Made by a program: the position numbers and the translations under genes. The notes beneath the pieces were generated by a model that saw only the letters and a list, made by a program, of their open reading frames with translations, ran no database searches and was not told the origin of the DNA. A stretch of 5,055 bases of DNA from Desulfobulbus sp. (GTDB taxonomy: Bacteria > Desulfobacterota > Desulfobulbia > Desulfobulbales > Desulfobulbaceae): the NCBI GenBank assembly GCA_028684915.1, contig JAQUEZ010000369.1:1-5055 (forward strand), in the 5' to 3' direction. Below, piece after piece: positions 1 through 5,055 of the stretch; position 1 is the stretch's first letter; each line of letters begins with the position of its first letter.

Positions 1-155
1 TGTTCGACCCGACTAAGCCGGACGGCACTCCTCGCAAACTGCTGGATGTGTCCAGACTGGCGGAGTTAGGATGGAAGACACGGAGCGGACTGGAGGAAGG
101 ATTACTGGAAACGTATGCATGGATGCTGGCCAATGGAGTGCTGGATGGCGGATAG
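1..155 (+). CDS. fcl: GDP-L-fucose synthase, C-terminal fragment (5' end outside window)
   Basis: Only the last 50 codons are present; the first complete codon is TTC at 3 and the stop is TAG at 153-155. The reading frame gives [19 protein letters not shown] followed by a short LGW segment and a helical tail ending in DGG. The [12 protein letters not shown] stretch is the hallmark C-terminal motif of the NADPH-dependent GDP-4-keto-6-deoxymannose 3,5-epimerase/4-reductase (Fcl, also WcaG), where it contributes to the sugar-nucleotide-binding domain. The enzyme makes GDP-L-fucose in the cytoplasm for surface glycans. Its catalytic N-terminal Rossmann half lies outside the window, so intactness cannot be judged. 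It belongs to the GDP-sugar branch, whereas every later gene belongs to a CDP-sugar pathway, so this is probably the end of a neighbouring module of the same polysaccharide cluster. Confidence 0.9.
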   Translation, partial: FDPTKPDGTPRKLLDVSRLAELGWKTRSGLEEGLLETYAWMLANGVLDGG

Positions 156-336
156 GATAACCCGCACTGGGACCGTGTGGTGCTTCGCTGGACCATGGTC
201 GGACAGGCAAGGCACAACGCGACGAAGACAAATTGCTGAGCACGAAGTCTTGCAACGGCGCAAAAATAGTGATGCCCTGCGACCTTTCTTAACTCATTGA
301 TCTCACACAACAGTAAAAATACTATAAAGCATATTT
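156..336. other. Intergenic region between the fcl end and rfbF
   Basis: These 181 bases separate the GDP-fucose gene from the CDP-dideoxyhexose genes, the only long gap in an otherwise packed window. An open frame crosses it (115-300, starting inside fcl), but its product resembles nothing I recognise and has no ribosome site. I see no strong hairpin followed by a T-run, so no intrinsic terminator can be called. There is a perfect 10-bp palindrome (GACCATGGTC, 191-200), which could be chance. The last 40 bases are markedly AT-rich and hold the only promoter-like signal. Confidence 0.6.
297..325 (+). promoter_or_regulatory. Candidate sigma-70-type promoter ahead of rfbF
   Basis: TTGATC at 297-302 (4 of 6 match to TTGACA) and TACTAT at 320-325 (4 of 6 match to TATAAT) are separated by exactly 17 bases, in the AT-rich end of the intergenic gap. 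A better -10-like hexamer, TATAAA at 323-328, overlaps it but would need a 20-base spacer. Against the call: transcription would start near 332, leaving a leader of only about 5 bases before ATG 337 and no room for a ribosome site. The genes may instead be transcribed from far upstream. Confidence 0.25.
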
Positions 337-1107
337 ATGAAAGCGGTCATCCTTGCCGGTGGATTCGGCACACGTATCAGCGAAGAAACGCACCTGCGGC
401 CCAAACCCATGATCGAGGTTGGAGGCAAGCCAATCCTCTGGCACATAATGAAAATTTACTCCGCCCATGGAATAAACGATTTCATTATTTGCTGCGGATA
501 TAAGGGGTATGTAATTAAAGAATATTTTGCTAATTATTTCTTGCATATGTCAGATATCACATTTGATATGCTTCAAAACAAGATGGAAGTGCATCAACAA
601 AACGTTGAGCCTTGGCGAGTCACGCTCGTAGATACTGGTGAGGGAACCATGACAGGTGGCCGTCTTAAACGAGTGGCTCAATATTTGAGAAATGAAGAGA
701 ATTTCTGTTTTACGTACGGCGATGGCGTTGGCGATATTGATATTTCAGCCTTAATAAACTTTCATCGCAGCAGCGGCAAACTAGCCACCCTTACAGCTAC
801 CCAGCCTCCTGGTCGATTTGGTGCATTAACCCTGAAGCAAGAAAATATTTTAAGTTTCAAAGAGAAACCACAAGGGGACGGTAATTGGATCAACGGTGGT
901 TTTTTTGTGCTCTCTCCGAAGGTTATAGATAGCATCATAGATGACAGCACATATTGGGAACGCGAACCTATGGAGAGATTGGCGCAAGACGGTCAATTTT
1001 CAGCATTTTTTCATCACGGTTTTTGGCAGCCGATGGACACTTTGCGCGATAAACTTCTTCTTGAAGAGTTATGGTTGAATGGCAAGGCCCCATGGAAGGT
1101 GTGGTAA
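337..1107 (+). CDS. rfbF: Glucose-1-phosphate cytidylyltransferase
   Basis: This enzyme (also DdhA/AscA) joins CTP and alpha-D-glucose-1-phosphate to give CDP-glucose and pyrophosphate, the committed step to CDP-3,6-dideoxyhexoses in the cytoplasm. The 256-residue product matches the family length of about 257 and is collinear with Salmonella RfbF as I recall it. The nucleotidyltransferase signature LAGGFGTR lies at residues 6-13, followed by RPKPM with Lys23 and [18 protein letters not shown] at 126-131 contains the likely metal ligand Asp129, and QPMDTLRD near 231-238 contains the second, Asp234. The family-typical [13 protein letters not shown] segment is near 52-64, and the protein ends in [11 protein letters not shown] 337 fits the family N-terminus (MKAVILAGG); only a weak AAAG at 326-329 precedes it. 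Its stop codon overlaps the rfbG start by one base. The first half is noticeably AT-rich. Confidence 0.97.
   Translation: MKAVILAGGFGTRISEETHLRPKPMIEVGGKPILWHIMKIYSAHGINDFIICCGYKGYVIKEYFANYFLHMSDITFDMLQNKMEVHQQNVEPWRVTLVDTGEGTMTGGRLKRVAQYLRNEENFCFTYGDGVGDIDISALINFHRSSGKLATLTATQPPGRFGALTLKQENILSFKEKPQGDGNWINGGFFVLSPKVIDSIIDDSTYWEREPMERLAQDGQFSAFFHHGFWQPMDTLRDKLLLEELWLNGKAPWKVW
1094..1099 (+). promoter_or_regulatory. Ribosome binding site that fixes the rfbG start
   Basis: GGAAGG inside the last codons of rfbF lies 7 bases before ATG 1107. This supports the ATG at 1107 over the in-frame upstream ATGs at 1071 and 1092, which would add residues ([12 protein letters not shown]) that are not part of the family N-terminus and would overlap rfbF. 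Confidence 0.7.
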
Positions 1108-2189
1108 TGCACTCAAATTTTTGGAAAGGTAAACGAGTTTTCATCACTGGCCACACCGGTTTCAAAGGTTCTTGGTTATGTCTCTGGCTTCATTCAATGG
1201 AGGCCAAGATCAGTGGCTATTCCTTGGACCCTCCAACTACTCCGAGCCATTATGCATTAGCCAGGATTGATGAGCTTGTAGATTCAACTACTGCCGATGT
1301 ACAAGATCTCAATTCATTTGCGAATGCTATGGAAAGGGCAAACCCGGAAATTGTTTTCCACCTGGCAGCGCAACCTCTCGTTCGCGAGTCGTATAACACA
1401 CCAGTAGAAACGTACGCCGTCAATATCATGGGGACCGTTAATCTACTGGAGTCAGTCAGGCAATGTTCCACCGTTAAGGCAGTGGTCAATATCACCAGTG
1501 ATAAATGCTACGAAAACCGGGAATGGTGTTGGGGGTACCGGGAAAACGAAGCTATGGGAGGGTACGATCCTTACTCGAGCAGCAAAGGCTGCGCGGAGCT
1601 GGTTACGGCCGCTTATCGGCGCTCTTTTTTCAACCTTGATAAATCCAAACCGCATACTGTTGCCGTCGCTACAGCTCGCGCTGGTAATGTTATTGGTGGG
1701 GGGGACTGGGCCGCCGATCGATTGGTTCCAGACTGCATGAAAGCCTTATTAGCTGGCCGAAAAATTGAAATTCGTCATCCTCAAGCGGTCAGGCCTTGGC
1801 AGCATGTGCTTGAACCGTTGTTTGGTTACCTCCTTTTGGCGCAACGTCTTTATGAGGATGGCGGTATGTATGCCGATGGGTGGAATTTTGGGCCAGATGA
1901 GTCGGATGCTAAGCCAGTGGAATGGATTGTCCGCAGCTTGTGTTCGCTCTGGGGCGGTGATGCGAAGTTTAGTGTAAATTCAGGAACTCATCCGCATGAA
2001 GCAACGCACCTTAAACTTGATTGTTCCAAGGCAAGGACTCAGTTGAAATGGCAACCGCGTTGGACCCTGGAGCAAGCACTGACGAGTTTGGTCGAATGGA
2101 CGTTAGCGTACAATCGCGGTGCTGATGTCCGTGCCTTAAGCCTGGCACAAATTGCCGCCTATGAAAAGTCGCTAGGAGAAGAAATTTGA
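1107..2189 (+). CDS. rfbG: CDP-glucose 4,6-dehydratase
   Basis: This NAD-dependent short-chain dehydrogenase/reductase (also DdhB/AscB) converts CDP-glucose to CDP-4-keto-6-deoxyglucose, the second step of CDP-3,6-dideoxyhexose synthesis. The 360-residue product has the Rossmann glycine motif GHTGFKG at 15-21, typical of this family, HLAAQPLVRESY at 85-96, and the active-site TSDKCYEN at 130-137 (Ser131, Asp132, Lys133). The catalytic YSSSK lies at 156-160 (Tyr156, Lys160) within GGYDPYSSSKG. ARAGNVIGGGDWA and RPWQHVLEPL, both characteristic of sugar-nucleotide dehydratases, follow. I chose ATG 1107 because it gives the [15 protein letters not shown] family start, has a good ribosome site, and forms a TAATG overlap with rfbF. 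The 3' end overlaps the rfbH start by four bases. It appears intact, with all catalytic residues present. Confidence 0.97.
   Translation: MHSNFWKGKRVFITGHTGFKGSWLCLWLHSMEAKISGYSLDPPTTPSHYALARIDELVDSTTADVQDLNSFANAMERANPEIVFHLAAQPLVRESYNTPVETYAVNIMGTVNLLESVRQCSTVKAVVNITSDKCYENREWCWGYRENEAMGGYDPYSSSKGCAELVTAAYRRSFFNLDKSKPHTVAVATARAGNVIGGGDWAADRLVPDCMKALLAGRKIEIRHPQAVRPWQHVLEPLFGYLLLAQRLYEDGGMYADGWNFGPDESDAKPVEWIVRSLCSLWGGDAKFSVNSGTHPHEATHLKLDCSKARTQLKWQPRWTLEQALTSLVEWTLAYNRGADVRALSLAQIAAYEKSLGEEI
2174..2179 (+). promoter_or_regulatory. Ribosome binding site for the TTG start of rfbH
   Basis: AGGAGA within the 3' end of rfbG lies 6 bases before TTG 2186. It supports the unusual TTG initiation codon of rfbH, since no ATG or GTG stands close by in the right frame. 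Confidence 0.7.
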
Positions 2190-3526
2190 GCTCCCAAGAA
2201 AACGAATTGCGTCGTCATGTTATCGATGCGGCACGAGCATATTACGATTTTAAGCACAAACCCAAAAAAGAGTTCAAACCTGGCGATCGTATTCCCTATG
2301 CCGGTAGAGTTTTTGATGAACGGGAAATTGAACACTTGATAGATGCTGCTCTTGATTTCTGGTTAACCACCGGACGCTACGCAGAGCAGTTTGAGCGCAG
2401 CTTCGCTCAATTTTTGAGAGTGCGCCACTGTTCGTTAACAAATTCCGGCTCCTCGGCTAATCTGCTGGCGTTCATGGCGTTAACGTCGCCAAAACTTGAA
2501 GAGCGCCGAATAAAAAAAGGCGATGAAGTTATAACCGTTGCTGCTGGCTTCCCAACTACCGTCGCCCCAATAGTTCAGTATGGTGCTGTTCCCGTGTTTG
2601 TCGATGTTACCCTGCCTACCTATAACATTGACTGCTCCCAGCTTGAAGAAGCCCTTTCAGGGAAAACCAAAGCAATCATGGTTGCACATACTTTGGGCAA
2701 TCCCTTTGACCTCGAACAAGTAAAATCTTTCTGTGACAAACAGCACCTATGGTTGATCGAAGATAACTGTGATGCTCTGGGGGCAAAGTATTTCCAGGAT
2801 GGCGAGTGGAAATACACCGGAACCGTCGGCCATATCGGCACGTCCAGCTTCTATCCTCCACACCACATGACCATGGGTGAAGGTGGAGCGGTTTACACCA
2901 ATGACACGATACTCAAACGACTGATCGAATCTTTCCGCGATTGGGGCCGCGACTGCTGGTGCGCTTCAGGACATGACAACACTTGTAGAAAACGCTTTGA
3001 ACAGCAATTTGGTGAACTTCCCTTTGGATATGACCATAAATATGTCTACTCCCATTTTGGGTACAATCTCAAGGTGACCGACATGCAGGCCGCTATTGGT
3101 TGCGCACAGTTGGAAAAAGTTCCACGATTTGTTGAAGCACGAAAACAAAACTGGCAGCTATTAAAGAATGAGTTGGCGGAACTGGACCATTTTTTTGTTA
3201 TGCCAGAGGCCACAACAAACTCAGACCCTAGTTGGTTTGGTTTTTTGCTGACTGTGCGAGAAGGTGTGGGCTTTACCCGTGATCAAATTGTGCAGCACCT
3301 TGAGGCTAAAGGTATCCAGACCCGCATGCTTTTTGCTGGTAACCTGATCAAACACCCGTGTTTTGATGAAATGCGTGCTTCAAAAGATGGATTTCGGGTG
3401 GTTGGAGATTTGACGACAACAGATAGCATTATGCAAGATACATTCTGGGTCGGAGTGTATCCAGGCATGACCGAATCAATGCTTAATTACATGGTTGAGA
3501 CAATTCGCTATTTTTGTAGAAAATGA
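2186..3526 (+). CDS. rfbH: CDP-4-keto-6-deoxyglucose 3-dehydrase (E1), PLP and [2Fe-2S] enzyme
   Basis: This enzyme (also DdhC/AscC) uses pyridoxamine phosphate to remove the C3 hydroxyl of CDP-4-keto-6-deoxyglucose. With its reductase partner (DdhD/E3) it gives CDP-4-keto-3,6-dideoxyglucose. The fold is that of DegT/DnrJ/EryC1 aminotransferases: the phosphate-binding NSGSSANLLAF is at about 86-96 and IEDNCDALGA at 191-200 carries the pyridine-N aspartate Asp193. The usual Schiff-base lysine is replaced by histidine (His226 in FYPPHHMTMGEGG), diagnostic of E1 and of dehydrase rather than transaminase chemistry. Four cysteines fit the family iron-sulfur pattern: Cys195, Cys257, Cys259 and Cys267. 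The 446-residue length is slightly above the usual ~437. The start is TTG 2186, overlapping the rfbG stop (TTGA), with AGGAGA before it. It appears intact. The required reductase gene is not in the window. Confidence 0.96.
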   Translation: MSSQENELRRHVIDAARAYYDFKHKPKKEFKPGDRIPYAGRVFDEREIEHLIDAALDFWLTTGRYAEQFERSFAQFLRVRHCSLTNSGSSANLLAFMALTSPKLEERRIKKGDEVITVAAGFPTTVAPIVQYGAVPVFVDVTLPTYNIDCSQLEEALSGKTKAIMVAHTLGNPFDLEQVKSFCDKQHLWLIEDNCDALGAKYFQDGEWKYTGTVGHIGTSSFYPPHHMTMGEGGAVYTNDTILKRLIESFRDWGRDCWCASGHDNTCRKRFEQQFGELPFGYDHKYVYSHFGYNLKVTDMQAAIGCAQLEKVPRFVEARKQNWQLLKNELAELDHFFVMPEATTNSDPSWFGFLLTVREGVGFTRDQIVQHLEAKGIQTRMLFAGNLIKHPCFDEMRASKDGFRVVGDLTTTDSIMQDTFWVGVYPGMTESMLNYMVETIRYFCRK

Positions 3527-3561
3527 GCAACACTATGAGAACCTTCGGTTATACAAAGTGA
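3523..3561 (+). other. Twelve-codon mini-ORF bridging rfbH and the ThDP enzyme gene
   Basis: ATG 3523 overlaps the rfbH stop (ATGA). The frame reads MSNTMRTFGYTK and stops at TGA 3559-3561, which itself overlaps the GTG 3558 start of the next gene (GTGA). A ribosome ending rfbH could therefore re-initiate, read twelve codons, and re-initiate on the next gene. No ribosome site is evident before ATG 3523. It may be a coupling device, the remnant of an older start of the ThDP gene separated by an indel, or chance. No function is claimed for the peptide. Confidence 0.2.
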
Positions 3562-5055
3562 GTAATCGCGTGAACGCATCAGATTTTATAGCTGATTTTC
3601 TTTATGATAACGGGGTTCCAGTTGTCTTCGAAATGATTGGCGGGATGATTACGCATATTATTGATTCGATATACCAGAAGGGTCAAATTCAGATCGTCAG
3701 TATGCACCATGAACAGGCTGCCGGATTTGCAGCGGAGGCGGTTGGACGTGTAACTGGAGTTCCAGGGGTTGCGCTGGCAACGAGTGGACCGGGAGCCACT
3801 AATTTGGTGACAGCCATAGGAAGTTGCTATTTCGACTCGGTTCCGGTCGTTTTCATTACCGGGCAGGTCAACACAACGGAACTTTCTGGTGAACGGCCGA
3901 TTCGTCAACAGGGTTTTCAGGAAACCGATATCGTATCGATTGTAAAACCGATTACTAAGGCAGCATGGCTGGTTAAAACGGTGCAAGATCTGCCTAAGAT
4001 CATGGATAAGGCTTTTCAGCTTGCTGTTGAAGGGCGCCCGGGACCGGTTTTGATCGATATCCCAATGGATGTGCAGCGCATGGACCTGGATGCACCGTTT
4101 CTGCATAAGCCCGTGAGCAGAACGACAAGGTCAGAAAAGTCCTACGAATTCGCCAACCGGGTTTTAAGCGCGTTGGGTGCAGCGGAAAAGCCGCTTATAC
4201 TTGCAGGCGGCGGTATCCGCTCCGCCGGAGCTGTCACGGAATTTCGTAATATGGTGGATAAGCTGAATATTCCGGTGGTCTGCTCCTTGATGGGATTGGA
4301 TGTGCTCCCAACGGGGCACTCATTGAAGGTAGGGATGATTGGCACATATGGAAATCGTTGGGCGAATCAGACTGTAATGGAAAGCGATTGCCTGCTGGTG
4401 CTGGGTAGCCGATTGGATGTACGGCAGACCGGTGCGGATGCATCTGGGTTCAAGGGGAACCGACTGATTCTTCATGTTGATTGTGATCCCGGACAATTAA
4501 ACAACCGGGTCACAGGCTGTGAAACATGTTTGGCTGAACTTTCAGACTTTATTCCTCTATTAATTCAGATGGTGGAGAACAGGGCACATATCAAGAGAGA
4601 AACATGGAGCCAATGGATTATAGGTAAAAAGCAGCAGGCTTTGGATACAGAAGAATTGAACGGATGCAAAGGTATTAATCCGAATCGTTTCATCCATGCC
4701 CTTTCGGCATCTTCATCGCGGGCAGCGGCTTTTCTGGCTGATGTCGGCAAACATCAGATGTGGGTGGCGCAATCGGTCGAACTTCACGCCAGGCAGCGCT
4801 TTTTGGTTTCCGGCGGGATGGGTTCCATGGGTTTTGCTTTGCCGGCTGCCATCGGAGCTGCTCTGGCATCCGGTGCTCCGGTGGTCATGGTGGCCGGTGA
4901 CGGTGGAATGCAATGCAATATCCAGGAATTGGAAACCGTATCCATGCATCGGCTTCCAGTCAAAATGGTGGTCCTGAATAATAATAGCCTGGGGATGGTT
5001 GGGCAGTTTCAGGAAGACTATTTTGAGTCGCGGATGCAGTCTACGATCTGGGGAT
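3558..5055 (+). CDS. ThDP-dependent acetolactate synthase-like enzyme, probable YerE-type acetyltransferase (3' end outside window)
   Basis: The open frame gives 499 codons and runs off the window; family members have roughly 550-600 residues, so the C-terminal tail is missing. The N-terminal ThDP (PYR) domain begins at ASDFIADFLYDNGV and carries the catalytic glutamate Glu52 in HHEQAAGFAAEA, then ATSGPGATNL (74-83) and GFQETDIVSI (119-128). A central FAD-type domain spans about 195-340 (LAGGGIRSAG, VLGSRLDVRQTG, HVDCDP). The C-terminal ThDP/Mg domain has SGGMGSMGFALPAAIGA (418-434) and GDGGMQ (447-452) leading to LNNNSLG (473-479), the classical ThDP motif. The family decarboxylates pyruvate and transfers the acetyl unit. 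Its position right after rfbFGH points to YerE, which adds acetyl to C4 of CDP-4-keto-3,6-dideoxyglucose in yersiniose A synthesis. A housekeeping or other acetolactate synthase is the alternative. The start is uncertain: GTG 3558 (coupled to the mini-ORF stop) or GTG 3570 (preceded by GTGAG). Confidence 0.88.
   Translation, partial: MSNRVNASDFIADFLYDNGVPVVFEMIGGMITHIIDSIYQKGQIQIVSMHHEQAAGFAAEAVGRVTGVPGVALATSGPGATNLVTAIGSCYFDSVPVVFITGQVNTTELSGERPIRQQGFQETDIVSIVKPITKAAWLVKTVQDLPKIMDKAFQLAVEGRPGPVLIDIPMDVQRMDLDAPFLHKPVSRTTRSEKSYEFANRVLSALGAAEKPLILAGGGIRSAGAVTEFRNMVDKLNIPVVCSLMGLDVLPTGHSLKVGMIGTYGNRWANQTVMESDCLLVLGSRLDVRQTGADASGFKGNRLILHVDCDPGQLNNRVTGCETCLAELSDFIPLLIQMVENRAHIKRETWSQWIIGKKQQALDTEELNGCKGINPNRFIHALSASSSRAAAFLADVGKHQMWVAQSVELHARQRFLVSGGMGSMGFALPAAIGAALASGAPVVMVAGDGGMQCNIQELETVSMHRLPVKMVVLNNNSLGMVGQFQEDYFESRMQSTIWG

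Noticed and set aside
191..200. Perfect palindrome GACCATGGTC as an operator or terminator
   Set aside because: It is a single 10-bp palindrome with no loop, no T-run and no second copy seen. This is weak evidence for any regulatory role.
115..300. A 61-codon + strand frame from inside fcl through the intergenic gap
   Set aside because: It starts within fcl in another frame, has no ribosome site and gives a Trp/Arg-rich product without any family resemblance. It could be a gene remnant, but nothing supports that.
1071..1106. Longer rfbG with an upstream ATG start
   Set aside because: It would overlap rfbF by 37 bases and add twelve non-conserved residues. ATG 1107 has the better ribosome site and the family N-terminus.
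3579..4106. A 175-codon open frame on the - strand
   Set aside because: It lies entirely opposite the ThDP enzyme frame, which has clear family motifs throughout. The - strand translation shows no recognisable domain and looks like a shadow.
4696..4977. A 93-codon + strand frame within the ThDP gene
   Set aside because: It overlaps the conserved C-terminal ThDP-binding domain (GDGG to NNN region) in a different frame and its translation has no coherent features.
1..5055. CRISPR array, tRNA/rRNA, insertion sequence or novel defence system
   Set aside because: No spaced direct repeats, structural RNA segments, transposase frames or terminal inverted repeats were seen. The window is accounted for by sugar-nucleotide genes.

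Overview
The window is a piece of a bacterial surface-polysaccharide (O-antigen or capsule type) sugar-nucleotide locus, all on the + strand. Partial genes lie at both ends and three complete genes lie between them. The products are typical of Gram-negative lipopolysaccharide gene clusters, most likely from a proteobacterium. The sequence does not let me name the genus. Base composition is uneven by hand count: about 60% GC at 1-60, 27% at 481-540 and 60% at 4801-4860. That fits the mosaic, transferred nature usual for such clusters.

Layout: 1-155 is the C-terminal end of a GDP-L-fucose synthase (fcl/wcaG family). 156-336 is non-coding, with one weak promoter candidate just before the next gene. 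337-1107 is glucose-1-phosphate cytidylyltransferase (rfbF/ddhA). 1107-2189 is CDP-glucose 4,6-dehydratase (rfbG/ddhB). 2186-3526 is the PLP/iron-sulfur CDP-4-keto-6-deoxyglucose 3-dehydrase (rfbH/ddhC). From 3558 to the window end runs a thiamine-diphosphate (ThDP) enzyme of the acetolactate synthase superfamily, cut off by the window after 499 codons.

How they work together: RfbF, RfbG and RfbH turn glucose-1-phosphate into CDP-glucose, then CDP-4-keto-6-deoxyglucose, then (with a separate reductase not seen here) CDP-4-keto-3,6-dideoxyglucose. That is the common precursor of abequose, paratose, tyvelose, ascarylose and yersiniose. The directly linked ThDP enzyme is the best clue to the end product. 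In Yersinia pseudotuberculosis O:VI, YerE of this superfamily transfers a two-carbon acetyl unit from pyruvate to C4 of this intermediate, making the branched octose yersiniose A. I infer a yersiniose-like, C4-branched 3,6-dideoxy sugar here. The three central genes are tightly packed with overlapping stop/start codons, and a 12-codon mini-ORF bridges rfbH to the ThDP gene.
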